This document shows positions 31,012-42,098 of a DNA stretch of 50,645 bases, one piece after another; the stretch's first letter is position 1, and every line of letters begins with the position of its first letter. The translations under genes were made by a program, and so were the position numbers. The notes under the pieces were generated by a model, which saw only the letters and a program-made list of their open reading frames with translations, was not told where the DNA came from and did no database searches. The stretch is from Prorocentrum cordatum (lineage: Eukaryota > Sar > Dinophyceae > Prorocentrales > Prorocentraceae): positions 17,501 through 68,145 of the forward strand of contig CAUYUJ010009446.1 of NCBI GenBank assembly GCA_963575745.1, written 5' to 3'.

Positions 31012-31080
31012 CCCGTCCCCCGCGGCGCCCGCGGCTATCCCGCCCAGCTGGAGACCCGCGCCCCCTCGAGTCGGTCCTTT

Positions 31081-31866
31081 CATTCCATTTCCTTCTAAAT
31101 AAATTCTCCTTGTCGTACCCCGAGGCCGATTTTTTGGGCGGGCTGGGCGTTTCGCCTGAGATCTTCTCACCATCTATGATCCTGACGCTTCAAAAAAGTG
31201 ACAACCGTTTCACAGATGGAGGGCGGGTTTTCAACATGCGGCTCTCGCTTTAGCGCCGCGCACATCCGTGTTTAAACATCGCAAGAATATCACGGATCGA
31301 GGGCGGGTGGTTTTTCAAAATGTGATTCTCGCCTAAGCGCCGCGTACATTCGTTTTCAAACTTGCAAGCATATCAAGGATTGACGGCGGGTGGTTTTCAA
31401 ACTGAGGCTCTCGCCATTACGCCGCGCACATTCGTTTGAAACAGGTGCAAGAGTTTCACGGGTTGAGGGCGGGTGGTTTTCAAAATGTGGCTCTCGCTTT
31501 AGCGCCGCGCACATTCGTGCATCAAATGGGACAGGTTTCACCGGTTCCCATGATCAACGCACCAGAAATGGTGTTTCGTAAGGACTCCTGATTATGCGGG
31601 TGCAACAATTATGTTGGTTCGCTGTGTTGAAGTCCTACAGATGGCGTTCTGGCACGGTTCTGACTCGTCAAGACGCAGCAGTCAGATTGATACGTGGCGT
31701 TGAAATCCCGAGAACAATGTTTTGGCATGCTTCAGGGTCTTCAAGGGTGTCTTCCAACGAGGCAGTTCCCTCAATGGAAATGAACCGTTGTAGGGGCTTA
31801 TGAAGAGGGAGCTTGGAGGGAGGGCTAATTCCAACATCGTTGATGACCCTTTGGTTTACACTGGTC
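31081..31866 (-). mobile_element. composite GGA-bounded repeat, full-length copy
   Basis: On the minus strand the order is module A (31,866 down to about 31,750: GTGTAAACCA, GATGTTGGAATTAGCCC, CCAAGCTCCCTCTTCAT), a middle region of about 200 bp, four ~82-bp core units (about 31,540 to 31,200), and module B (GATGGTGAGAAGATCTCAGG, GAAACGCCCAGCCCGCCC, GGGGTACGACAAGG). At module A it borders a CCT tract. At module B it borders the coding tract ending at 31,011, without a GGA run. Confidence 0.8.
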
Positions 31867-32019
31867 CTCCTCCTCCTCCTCCTCCTCCTCCTCCTCCTCC
31901 TCCTCCTCCTCCTCCTCCCTCCTCCTCCTCCTCCTCCTCCTCCTCCTCCTCCTCCTCCTCCTCCTCCCCCTAAGGTACGTTCACTCCTCCTCCTCCCCCT
32001 CCTCCTCCTCTTCCTCCAT
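31867..32019. repeat. (CCT)n microsatellite between composite copies
   Basis: Separates the composite copy at 31,081-31,866 from the one at 32,020-32,345. Both are on the minus strand. Confidence 0.95.
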
Positions 32020-32345
32020 CCCTTCTCCTTGAAAATAACTCCTCGCTGTCGCACACCCAAGCGTGTGGCTAGGACAGGCCGGGTGTTTCGCTTCAGACTT
32101 TCTCTCCAATTTTGACCTACAAGTTTGGAGGTTGCAGCAGATTCAAATATTGAGGGCGGGTGGTTTTCAAAATGTGGCTCTCGCCTCAACACTGCGCGTA
32201 TTCGTCTTGAAGGCCGGTCCTTTTCAACATGTGACTCTCGCTTCGCGCCGCGCGCTTTCAAAGTTTACAGCAGTTCCAAGGATGGATGACGATCCGTTCT
32301 TAAATGGCGGTTATCGCTTTAGCGCCGCGCACATTCGTTTTTCTT
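32020..32345 (-). mobile_element. composite repeat, truncated copy
   Basis: Module B, inverted (CCTTGAAAATAACTCCTCGC, GGTGTTTCGCTTCAGAC), is followed by three or four inverted ~82-bp core units (GGTTTTCAAAATGTGGCTCT, GCGCCGCGCACATTCG). The middle region and module A are missing or strongly diverged (weak similarity to 32,480). Confidence 0.7.
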
Positions 32346-33144
32346 TTATAACGTGCGCAACTACCTCAAAGGTTCGCATGACTGGAATACCATAACTACC
32401 CTTCCAACACGATTGAGGATGACTGGAAACGCCTTCTCGGAACGAGGAGGTGGTGGGAGCTTGTTAGAGGAAGCTTGGTAAGGAAGAAATGACAAACTAC
32501 GACGCGAGGGACAACGGGCTCGGGATTGCAAAAGGGGGATCGGTCGGCGAGTTCCCAGTCAATAACTTGGCTCTTCTTGAATATGCCCTGTTTTGTTGTT
32601 TCGTTGTTTTTGAATCGGCGTGTTGGAAATCATCGTTTTAGCACTTGTAACCCCCAACAAGAAAATCAAAAACGCTAAAACAACGATTGATTTGCTTGAC
32701 GTCTTCAGATCCGTTTCTTTGGCGTTTTCAGATCGGTTGGCCACATTGCTTAACATTGCCATCTACGACGTCCTCAGTTCCTTCTCCTGGCGTGCAGTCC
32801 CTCTCCTGGTGTGCTGGCGGGCCCGATGGCCGATTGCCCCCCCTGAGGCCATCGGGCCTCCCGGCCTATCTTGGACCGGTGTGAGACCGGTGGTCAAGCT
32901 TTTTTTCCCCCCCTCCCCGTTTTTAGCTCTGAGAGGGAGAATGGCGGCAGAAACGAGCGGGAGCGAACACAGCAGGGATGACAAGGAACAGCCTTCGACC
33001 AGAAGCTACAACAATGATGGTCCACAGCAACGGGCCTGAGCACACTATATGATCTCCAAACGGTAAAGCACCGTCGCTTGTTATTATAGCGTCTCAGAAC
33101 GGTAGAAAAAGTCCAGGGCGTTTTTTTTTTATAACAACCAAGCT
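32346..33144. other. no gene recognised
   Basis: Less GC-rich, low-copy sequence. Short frames on both strands (32,620-33,039 plus; 32,559-32,762 minus) show no motif I recognise. Confidence 0.45.
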
Positions 33145-33415
33145 TAACAAGCGTTTCGTCTGAGCCATCCTCGGACAATTGAAATGTAGAAGGCATTTTG
33201 TTTGAGACGTCTTATGTCGAAAACGAGGCTCTCGCGCGAGACATCCTCGGACAACTGAGATGCTGTGATTGCTCCTGGAATTGTTCGAGTATTCAGACAT
33301 GGCCGTTTCGCTCGAGACATCCTCGAATCCATGACGTGTCGGAAGAGCTGCCTGCGTATGTATAAAATGCTTTATGTTGAATACGAGGCTCTCGCTCGAG
33401 ACATCCTCTAACAAA
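33145..33415. repeat. ~80-bp satellite, four copies
   Basis: The word GAGACATCCTCG, usually preceded by GAGGCTCTCGC(T/G)C, recurs near 33,165, 33,238, 33,318 and 33,400 (spacing about 80 bp). It runs directly into a GGA tract. Confidence 0.85.
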
Positions 33416-33888
33416 CTAACGAGGAGGATTAGTAGGAGGAGGAGGCGGAGGAGAAGGATGAGGAGGGGGAGGAGGAGGAGGAGGAGGAGGAGGAGGAGGA
33501 GGAGGAGGAGGAGGAGGAGGAGAACGAGGAGGGGGAGGAGGAGGAGGAGGGGGAGGAGGAGGAGGAGGAGGAGGCGGAGGAGGAGGAGGAGGAGGAGAAC
33601 GGGGGGAGGAAGAGAAGGAGGAAGAGGAGGAGGATGAGGAGGAGGAGGAGGAGAAGTAGGAGGAGGAGAAGTAGGAGGAGGAGAAGTAGGAGGAGGAGGA
33701 GGAGGAGGAGGAGAGCTGGAGGAGGAGGAGCAGGAGGGGGAGGAAGAGGAGGAGGAGGAGGAGGAAAAGGAGGAGGAGGAGGAGGAGGAGAAGGGGGAGA
33801 AGGAGGAGGGGGAGGAGGAGGAGGAGGAGGAGGTGGAGGAGGAGGAGGAGGGTTGGAGGAGGTGGAAGAGGAGGAGGCGGAGGAGGAA
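33416..33888. repeat. ~470-bp (GGA)n microsatellite
   Basis: GGA with AGAAGTAGGAGGAGG interruptions repeated at 33,650-33,695. Confidence 0.97.
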
Positions 33889-34122
33889 CGACCTCCAGGG
33901 ACCTCACGAGATTTCCTGGGAGAGTGTGGAGGAATATGGAGGAGGATGTTGCCAGCATGGGAGCGGGACGGGCTGGATGCCACCGCCTCCCGCTCATTCT
34001 CCTCTCGCCCACAAGGACGCGCCCCGTCTTCTATATGCATTCACCCACGATCAACCGCAGAGCGGCGGGCTAGTATTCTGTGTGGTGCAAGTTATGTGGA
34101 GTAAACTATGTGGTGACAGTGC
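33889..34122. other. unique sequence, no gene recognised
   Basis: A short low-copy segment between a GGA tract and a minisatellite. Confidence 0.5.
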
Positions 34123-34795
34123 AACGAGGCGTCAACATGGCGAATCCTCGGCGGACCCCCCAGGCGGCAACGAGGCAGCGACGGGCGGCAACGGGGCGAA
34201 TCTTCGGCGGATCCCCAAGCGGCAACGAGGCGGCAACGGGCAGCACCGGGCGGCAACGGGCGGCAACGTGGCCAATCCTCGGAGGACCCCCCAAGCGGCA
34301 CCGCAACGAGCGGCGGCAACGTGGCGATTTCCCGGCGGAGCCCCCGAGCGGCAACGAGGCGGCAACGGGGTGCCGCGAGTGGCCACGGGCGGCAACGGGG
34401 CGGTTCCTCTGCGGACCCCCTAGGCGGCAACGAGGCGGCAACGGGCAACGCTACCAGGCGGCAGCGTGGGGAATCTTCGGCGGTCCTCCCAAGCAGCAGC
34501 GAGGCGGCAGCGGGCAGCAACAGGCGGCAACGCGGGGAATCTTCGGCGGACCCCCCCAACGGCAACGAGGCAACAACGGGCGACAACGGGGGGCAACGGG
34601 GCGAATCTTCTCCTCCCCAAACGGCAGCGAGGCTGCAACAGGTGGCAATGTGGCGATTCTTCGGCGGGCCTTCAAAGCGGCATGGCAACGGGCGGTAACA
34701 GGCGACAGCGTGTGAAATCCTCGGCGAACCCCCCAAGCGACAACGAGGCTGCAGCGGGCGGCAACGGGATGAATCTTCGGCGGACCCATCCAATC
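34123..34795. repeat. GCGGCAACG minisatellite, ~60-70-bp higher-order units
   Basis: About 11 units, each combining several GGCGGCAACG words with GAATCTTCGGCGGACCCCCC. Landmarks lie at 34,139, 34,199, 34,273, 34,471, 34,538 and 34,770. Confidence 0.93.
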
Positions 34796-34857
34796 CCTGA
34801 GTGCAAACACGGTTTAGGGAACAGTCCTCTTTCTTGATAAAGGGTTTTGAGTTGCAA

Positions 34858-35785
34858 AGCAACAGGCGAATGCTTGCGGCGCTGAGGCGAAACCCCATTT
34901 TGAACCAGCCAGCGCTCAACCTCTGAAAAAAATCAAGATTTTGAGACGAACGTGCCCGAGGCAAAGGCGAGAGCCACAGCGTGAAAATGACATCCCTCCC
35001 TGTAATCCATGAAGCTGTTGCAAACGTTTTAGACGAATGTGCGCGGCGCTCATGCGAGAGCTCAATTGTTAAAACGACCCGCCCTTCCATGAAACTGTTC
35101 CGAAGTTTGGAGGATTATTGTGCGCGGCGCGAAGGCGCGAGCCACAGTTGGAACATTTTCCACCGCTCCATCCTCAAAAATGTTGCAAACGTCCATGACG
35201 AACGCGCGCGGCGCTGGGGCGAAAACTCATGTTTGAAACGCAGGCCCTCTATCCGTGAATCTGATGCGTTCTTGACAACGAATGTGCGCGGCGCTGAGGC
35301 GAGAGCCACATGTTGAAACGGAGCCGCCCTCCATCATTGAAGTTGTTGCAAGCTTAGCGAATAGTATGCGCGGCGCTAAAGCGAGAACCACATGTCGAAA
35401 ACGGTCGCTCTCCATCCGTGAAGCTGCTGCAAACGTTTAATCCGAATGCGCGCAGGGCCCAGGCGAGATGCGACGGCCCCCATCCGTGAAGCGGATGCAA
35501 ACTTTTAAGACGAACGCGCACGGCGCTAAAGTGAGAGCCACATTTAAAACATGAGCCCCCTCCATCCTCGAAGCTGTTGCAAGCTTTAAAGACGAGTGTG
35601 CGTGGTGCTAATAAAGGCGAGGGCTCCATCTTGGGAAGAACCCGCTCTCCATCCGTACATCTTTTGCACACTCCAAGGTCCATCATCATCAGTGATGAGG
35701 GAGTCTCAGGCGAAACGCCGGGGCCGCCCTGCCGACGCTTCTGGGGGTGCGACACGGAGGAGTTGTTCATAATGTAAAGGGATGT
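34858..35785 (+). mobile_element. composite repeat with expanded 82-bp core
   Basis: About ten core units. GCGCGGCGC landmarks at 35,041, 35,122, 35,205, 35,286 and 35,368 give 80-83 bp spacing, with one 68-bp unit near 35,450-35,516. Module B follows (GATGAGGGAGTCTCAGGCG, AAACGCCGGGGCCGCCC, GGGTGCGACACGGAGG). Module A and the middle region are absent. The tract after module B is only weakly GGA-like. Confidence 0.8.
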
Positions 35786-36500
35786 GGGAGGGGGGGCAGA
35801 TGATAAGGAGGGGGATCCGGAGGATGAGGAGCAGAAGGGGCAGCAGGAATATGGGGTGCTCGACAGGGTTTGAGGTGGGCGTGCACGTGACCGCTCAACC
35901 GTTGTCGCTTCGAACTGAGGCAGCTTCTGTTATAGTACTTGAGTGCACGTCCCTCGTTGGACGTTTCCTTTGACAATCCCGACCAGCGTTCTTTCTAATC
36001 CGACAGTATCAGTGGTGCCTTCTGCTATGCCGCTGGAGGCTTGGCTGGAGGGAGGGATGTGGGAAAGGCGACCGCACCTCCCTTCCCTCCCCTCTCTCCC
36101 ATGACTCACTCTCTCCTTCCTCCACCTCTTCCTCCTCCTCCTTCTCCTCCTCCTCCTGCTCATCCTCCTGCTCCTCCCCCTGATCCTCCCTGCACGGCTT
36201 AGATTGTACCACATGCGGTCGTGCAGGAATAGGGTATAGCCGCAGCCTGCACACAAGCTGTCCCAACCGATTGTCGCAAGCCAGGAGTGGGGCCTTACCG
36301 ACCTTGGCCAGAGTTCTGTATCCAGGCACGTCCGCGAACGCCAAATCTTTTAGCGCCGCTCGGGATGCCTGGGGCGGCCGCCGCTCTCGGAAGTGAAGTT
36401 GTCCTCACTTCTCCCTTCCCTGTTGCCTCTCTTCGTTAGGTCGTTGACTGCTGCAGAGTCCAAGAAACCTCCTCCTGACTCCAGGAGGCTGGGCCCACTG
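35786..36500. other. no gene recognised
   Basis: Low-copy sequence with a short CCT-rich tract (36,120-36,175). Confidence 0.45.
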
Positions 36501-36612
36501 ATGGGGTTAAGGCGCCCCAGTGCCATATTACCTGAAATGCTCGAATTCTGAAGTCCTCGTCCTCCTCTTGGGGATAAGGCGCCCCTAAGCCAAATCATTT
36601 CAAGCATCCTCC
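36501..36612. repeat. ~40-bp direct repeat, two copies
   Basis: GGGGTTAAGGCGCCCC (36,503) with CTGAAATGCTCG, and GGGGATAAGGCGCCCC (36,573) with TTTCAAGCATCC, about 70 bp apart. Confidence 0.6.
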
Positions 36613-36840
36613 TCCTCCTCCTCCTCATCTTTCTCCTCGTGCGTCCTCCTCCGTCCCCTACCTATTCGCAGTCCTCCTCCTCCTCCTCCTCCTCCTCCTC
36701 CTCCTCCGTCTTACTCCTGCTCCTGCTCCTGCTACTCCTCCGTCCTGCTCCTGCTCCTGCTCCTCCTCCTTCTCCTCCCCCTCCCCCTCCTCCTCCTCCT
36801 CCTCCTCCTCCTCCTCCTCCTCCTCCTCCTCCTCCTTCCC
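36608..36840. repeat. (CCT)n microsatellite
   Basis: CCT tract with CTCCTGCTCCTG interruptions, on the opposite repeat strand to the GGA tract at 36,964. Confidence 0.95.
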
Positions 36841-36963
36841 CTTCTGGGGGTTAGCGGCGCCCACAGGCCGAGAGAGCGCGGCTCGGGCACGAGCTGGCGT
36901 CGCCGAGCCACTTGCTGCTGGCCCTGACGTCCGGTTCCTTCGCCGTCGGGGCGCTGGACGCAA

Positions 36964-37121
36964 GGAGGAGGAGGAGGAGGAGGAGGAGGAGGAAGAGAAG
37001 GAGGAGGAGCATGAGGAAGATGAGGAAGAGAGGGAGGAGGAGGAGGAGGAGGAGAAGGAGGAGGAGAAGGAGGAGTAGGAGGAGGAGGAGGAAGAGGAGG
37101 ATGAAAAGGGAGAGAAAGAGT
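36964..37121. repeat. (GGA)n microsatellite
   Basis: Directly precedes module A of the full composite copy. Confidence 0.95.
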
Positions 37122-37902
37122 ACCAGCGTAAACCCACGACTCATCAACGATATTGCAATAAACCCTTCTTCCAAGTTCCATCTTCACAGGCCCCTACAAG
37201 AGCTCCTTGTCAGTGAGGCAAGGGCCCCGTGGGGAGACAATCGCTTGAAAGTTTTGATCTGCGACAGAACAGCCTTCCTGGGACTTCCACGCCGCGAATC
37301 ACCGTTACTGTTGCGACTTGACGAGCTTGCATCGTGTTTGATACCATTTCTGGAACTTCAGCACCGCGAATCAACGTAACTGTTGCACCCCGACGTTCCG
37401 ACATCGCGCCTTGACGCAATTTCTAGGACGTTACCCATGAGAATCCCTGAAACTGTTGAAAAAGTATTAAGACGGATGTGCGCGGCGCTATGGCGCGAGC
37501 CAGTTTTGAAAGGGAGCCGCCCTGCGCCTGTGAAGCTCTTACAATTTTGTATTACGAATGTGCACAGCGCCAAGGCGAAAGCCGCGTTTTGAAAACGGAC
37601 CGCCCTCCATCCGTGAAACTTCTGCAATGTTTTAGGACTAAGGTGCGCGGCGCCAAGGCGAGAGCGACATCTTGAAAGCGGCCCGCCCTCCATCCGCGAA
37701 ATCCGTGCAATATGTTGCGACTGATATACCCGGCGGTGAATCGAGAGCGACATTTTGAAAGCGGCCCGCCCTCCATCCGTGAAGCTCTTGTCCATTTTCA
37801 GCTTGAGGGTCGTAAAGGGTGAGGAGGTATCTGGCGAAACGCCCTGCCCGCCCTACCGACACGCCTCGGAGTGCGACAGGGATAATTTTTAGAAGGTGAA
37901 GG
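37122..37902 (+). mobile_element. composite GGA-bounded repeat, reference full-length copy
   Basis: Module A (GCGTAAACCCACGACTCATC, GATATTGCAATAAACCC, CCAAGTTCCATCTTCACAGG, CCCCTACAAG). Middle region of about 230 bp with CGCGAATCAACGTAACTG and GACTTGACGA. Four ~82-bp core units (GATGTGCGCGGCGC to GAAGCTCTTG). Module B (GGGTGAGGAGGTATCTGGCG, AAACGCCCTGCCCGCCC, GGAGTGCGACAGGGATAAT). GGA tracts border both ends. There is no credible coding content, so if mobile it is non-autonomous. Confidence 0.85.
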
Positions 37903-38210
37903 AATGGAGGAGGAGGAGGAGGAGGAGGAGGAGGAGGAGGAGGAGGAGGAGGAGGAGGAGGAGGAGGAGGAGGAGGAGGAGGAGGAGAGGGAGGAGGAGG
38001 AGGAGAAGGAGGAGGAGGAGGAGGATGAGGAGGAGTAGGAAGAAGAGGAGGAGGAGCAGGAGGAGGAGGATGAGGAGGAGCAGGAGGAGGAGGAGGAAAA
38101 GGGAGGAGGAGGAGGAGGAGGAGGAGGAGGAGGAAGAGGAGGAGGAGGAGGAGGAGGAGGAGGAGTGGGGGGGGGGGGGCAGAGGAGGAGAGAGAGGAGG
38201 AGGAGGGCCG
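37903..38210. repeat. (GGA)n microsatellite
   Basis: Follows module B directly. Confidence 0.97.
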
Positions 38211-38517
38211 CTGATTGCCTGCTGCTGCTCTTGTACGTTTCCCTCTCTTCTTGCTCTCCTCCCCTCCAGTGCGATGTGTAGCCTTTGGGAGCTGGCCTGC
38301 ATCGCCTCAGGCAGCACAGGAACGCAGGAGGAGGAGGAGGAGGGCAGAGGGAGGAGGGAGGAGGGGGAGGGCTGGCCGGCTTCTTGGATGGGTGTCGGAT
38401 TACGTGAGTTATCGCTTGGGCATGCTTCGCGGTTCTGTCCTCGGCTGGTTGGTGCGCCCGCGCCGCTGGCCGCTCTTGGACGCCACGGTATCTCGCTCGC
38501 TGCCACGGAGCAGCCGA
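38211..38517. other. GC-rich, no supported gene
   Basis: Low-copy sequence with a short GGA run (38,326-38,370). Confidence 0.5.
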
Positions 38518-38646
38518 GGGGGAGGAGGAGGAGGAGGAGGAGGAGGAGGAGGAGGAGGAGGAGGAGGAGGAGGAGGAGGAGGAGGAGGAAAGGAGGAGGA
38601 GGAGGAGGAGGAGGAGGAGGGGGAGGAGGAGGAGGAGGAGGAGGAG
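38518..38646. repeat. (GGA)n microsatellite
   Basis: Ends 10 bp before the spliced-leader relic. Confidence 0.95.
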
Positions 38647-38656
38647 AGATCTAGGA

Positions 38657-38678
38657 TCCGTAGCCATTTTGGTTCAAG
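38657..38678 (+). other. dinoflagellate spliced-leader relic
   Basis: Matches 21 of 22 positions of the dinoflagellate trans-spliced leader: TCCGTAGCCATTTTGG then TTCAAG, the only change being C to T at position 17. An SL RNA gene would continue with a GT donor; here the next bases are CGCGGG. The leader is therefore most likely the 5' end of a mature mRNA that was reverse-transcribed and re-inserted, a process described for dinoflagellates. Confidence 0.85.
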
Positions 38679-38990
38679 CGCGGGCCCGAGCACCTTTGCC
38701 CGCAGGGGGCAGAAAGCTCGGAGCCGCGCAGCGAGGCGACCCCGTCGTGTGCGTCCCGCACGCGTCGCCCAAGTTCGGATCCGCTCAGCTCAGCGATGAT
38801 GCTGACATATGTTGGCCCGGAGACCCCATGGCATTCGCGACCTTGCGACGACATCAGCGCATCAGGAAAGGCATGGCGATCCGCAGTACATTGCAGTAGG
38901 TCTAAACGTAGTCGTCCACGCGATTGACGAGTACATCAATTGCAGGCGCAACAGAGCAGTGTATCACTCAAATGTTTGTTGCATGTGGGT
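38679..38990 (+). pseudogene. putative retroposed mRNA body, product unknown
   Basis: The sequence after the leader relic should be the 5' part of the retroposed transcript. The first ATGs are at about 38,796 and 38,799; another at 38,828 opens a 23-residue frame ending at 38,899 (MAFATLRRHQRIRKGMAI). No long protein is encoded, so the 3' limit given here is arbitrary and the parent gene unidentified. Confidence 0.35.
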
Positions 38991-40947
38991 TCCAGTATAA
39001 CTAGCAATGGAACATATCTCAAGTCTCAAGTCGTAGACACACGAGGTAGCGACACATCCTGATTGTCAATACTGTCCGGGCCATCACAGGTTTTACAGGC
39101 ACATGATACGGCGACACATCTACACGGTCAATGCAATGGAGAGCTTTTCAGGCACAGGGTACATCGACACATCTAAACAGGACTTGCATTCATCGTCTTA
39201 GTCTTCCGCCTATCATGCCAAGTCTTCGGCTGATGACTCCCAACGAGTCCACGAAGATCTGAAGCCTCTTGCAGAACATGTTGCATTCGAATCTCGCATC
39301 CCCGCACCCTCATACATAACCTGTTACGAACATTGGGACACGGATGGTGGATGCGGTCGGGTTGCTGGACTCGCCCCCCGAGGAGGCGGAGAGCGCGACT
39401 TGGGGGAGCCCGACCCGTTGCGGGCCGAGCACCTTGATGTCGCGGTGCATGTCCCCGCGCGGCGGCGCCCGACACTTTTCGGTCCGCGCCCACACCCCCT
39501 GCCGCGGCGGCAGACCCATGAGGCATGTGGCCACAGAGGCGCACACGGGATTTTGAGAGTCCTCAGTTGGTTTGTGTGCGTGAGAGGCCGCTTCTTTCTG
39601 CAATCGCTCTTGATGTCCGAGCCGTAGTTGGGGGGGGGCATGGAGGAGGTGAGGAAGTGCGGAGGTGGGGGAGGGACCGACCACTTGGCGTTGCGGCGTG
39701 CGTGTTCGAGCGCAGCGGCGCCCGAGGTGGACTGCGACTGAGTTTAGCCCCGCTCCTCGGTCCGCTCCGCCTACATGCCCCGACCGCGGTGGGCCCCTGG
39801 GAACGCGGCCACCAGGGCAGGCAATGGAGTCGGCATCTCCCATTTGATGGCGTGTACGGGAGGCCGGTTCTCCCTGTCACCAGTCGCAGTGCCCAAGGCG
39901 TAGAGGGGGAGGTTTGGGCGAGTAGAGGATGGAGGTGGATTAGAGGTTATGCATTACGAGCGCTCGGTTGGTTCCACTGCAACACGCGTTGGGCCGAGCA
40001 CGTTGATGCTGCGGCGCGCCTTCGAGCGCAGCGGAGCCAGAAACGAACGGCGGTTGAGCTGCTCGGCCCGCTGCGCCGCCACTCCTGGCCGCGATGGCAT
40101 GCCCTTGTGGCGCGTGGCCACTGAGCCAGACCATAGGCCCGAGAAGATGATGGGGGAGGTATTGAGCTTGGCTGTGGGGACGAAGACTAGCATCAGCACC
40201 AGTAGAATCCGCTTGCCAGCCATGCGACGCGGCAAGACTTATACACTCTCTGCCCGCTACTGGTCAAAAAAGTTCGAAAAGCGCGCTGGTCCTGGGGCTG
40301 AGGAGGTTCGGGGTGAACCGGCGAAACCTGGGTGGCAGCCCAAGAATTGACGCGCTCGCTAGATTTTACATGTATGCCAGCTTGAGATTACACTAGTACT
40401 TGCACTGCTTCAGGCCAGCCAGTACCGTCTGTGCCAGCCTATCTGCTACATGCTACACACGCCGCCTGTGATTTTGCACACTTGTTGTTCTGTATTGCAA
40501 ACCTTGATTGCGTGTGGCGGGGGCGGTAGATGATGTAATGTGGGGATGCTGAGTGGCGTGCGCATAATCTGTGCCCCTGCGGGCCTCTTTCTGTTGCATT
40601 CCTGTGCCGCCTTTCTGTCTACCCGCTGCGCGCGCCATTCCGCGGTGATTGCGCTTCAGCGCGAACGCAACAGGCCATGCCTCATGCCCGCCCAACGTCA
40701 ACACAAATGTTTGAGAGAAGGCAGAGGAGGCGGTGGTTGGGCAGGAGCACGAGGCGTAGGCACTCCGCCCCCAGCCACCGCGCCGCGTGGTCGCCGGCGC
40801 AGTGGGAGGCAAACGCTTCCCAGCGCTTCGTCGGTGCCTATCGATGGAGGATTGCTGGGCCCTGTGCCGCAGCTTCCATGACAAGTGGCCTGTGGCGCTT
40901 GTGGTCCTCTGGCCGCTTGGGGGAGGGGAGCAATGAATCCCATTCTG
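38991..40947. other. no supported gene; degenerate repeated words
   Basis: A degenerate module (GGGCCGAGCACCTTGATG at 39,421; TTCGAGCGCAGCGGCGCCCG near 39,707; GGGCCGAGCACGTTGATG at 39,991) recurs at irregular spacing. Frames on both strands overlap and share this repeat, so none is called. Confidence 0.4.
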
Positions 40948-41045
40948 TTCGCCACGTGGCAACGCAGGGGGCCGAAACGTAATGTTCTACTCGTCGCGTG
41001 GCATGGCGCGGAGGGGCGAAAGCCACGACATTCGTCTGTATCGCA
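40948..41045. repeat. ~100-bp direct repeat, left copy
   Basis: GTTCGCCACGTGGCAACGCA, GTGGCATGGCGCGGAGGGGC and ACGACATTCGTCTGT match the copy at 41,652-41,755. The two copies flank the CGA tract. Confidence 0.75.
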
Positions 41046-41059
41046 CAGGGGCGACAAGG

Positions 41060-41366
41060 AGGAACTGGTTCGGCGACGGCGCCGACGACGAACACGACGA
41101 CGATGACGAGAACAACGACGAAAACGACGACGACGACGACGACGGCGAAAACACCAAATACGGCGCCGACGACGACGAGAAGACGACGAGAACGACGACA
41201 ACGACGACGGTGACAACGACGGCGACGGCAAAAACGACGACGAAAGCAGCGACGACGACGGCGGCGACGACGACAACGGCGACAACGACAACGATGGCGA
41301 GAACGACGACGAAAATGACAACGGCGACGACGACGACGACGACGATGACGAAGGCGACGACGACGA

Positions 41367-41418
<52 letters not shown>

Positions 41419-41428
41419 AACGTCGACC
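41060..41428. repeat. (CGA)n microsatellite
   Basis: Imperfect ACGACG repeat followed by CGCCCGCC-rich sequence to 41,565. Confidence 0.96.
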
Positions 41429-41651
41429 ACCACCACCACACCGCACGCCCGCACCCCAGCCCGCCCGCCCGCGCGCCCGCCCGCGCGCACGCCCGCCCGC
41501 CGCCCGCTCGCCCGACCAACCGCCCGCCCTCCCGCCCACGCGCCCGCTCGCCCGCCTACTTCCGTCAGGTGGCAACGCATGGAGACGACACTGAATCGTG
41601 TCTTGTTCTAGCCATAAAATGACAACGCGTGGGCGAGCTAGACGTACACTT

Positions 41652-41755
41652 CCCCTCTATTCGCCACCTGGCAACACACTGAGCGGAACATGCATTGCTG
41701 TACTCGCCGCGTGGCAACGCATGGAAGGGCGAAACCAATAACATTCGTCTGTGCT
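41652..41755. repeat. ~100-bp direct repeat, right copy
   Basis: ATTCGCCACCTGGCAACACA, CGCCGCGTGGCAACGCATGG and ATAACATTCGTCTGT. Confidence 0.75.
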
Positions 41756-42093
41756 CCACAAGCGTTCCACAATTGTCTGGCGGCCATTTCGGGGCCACTT
41801 CGGGGCAACCTTGACGCTTCGTCTGGCCAGATCGGCCGAGCCGCCTTTGTGGCACACTTGGGAAATCTTAAGTCGTTTGTCTGTCAATCTTCCGTTTCAA
41901 CCGATGCGGAGGGATACGTTGGTCGCGTTGCCCCTCCAAGAAAGGATCCCCCCGACCCCATTCGCTCCTGCATTTTCTGTTGTGGCTGCCGCCGCGTCTT
42001 CTGCTCCGGGACTTGTCATTCCCACTTCCAGATGGCCACGGCGCAGCCCTCTTCCCAGGCTGATTGGATGTACGGCACCGCCCCTTTCATCCT
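41756..42093. other. no gene recognised
   Basis: Low-copy sequence. A plus-strand frame (41,690-42,154) runs into the MITE-like element without recognisable motifs. Confidence 0.45.
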
Positions 42094-42098
42094 GAGCA

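Noticed and set aside
33416-33888. Long Arg/Glu/Gly, Leu/Pro and Ser open frames across GGA/CCT tracts here and at many other sites
   Set aside because: Trinucleotide repeats lack stops in several frames, so these are composition artefacts.
38657-38678. Functional spliced-leader RNA gene
   Set aside because: The leader is not followed by a GT donor and no Sm-type site was seen, so a relic is preferred.
39400-39470. HRDIK on the minus strand, like a protein kinase catalytic loop
   Set aside because: No upstream or downstream kinase motifs in frame, and the DNA belongs to a degenerate repeated module also seen near 39,707 and 39,991.
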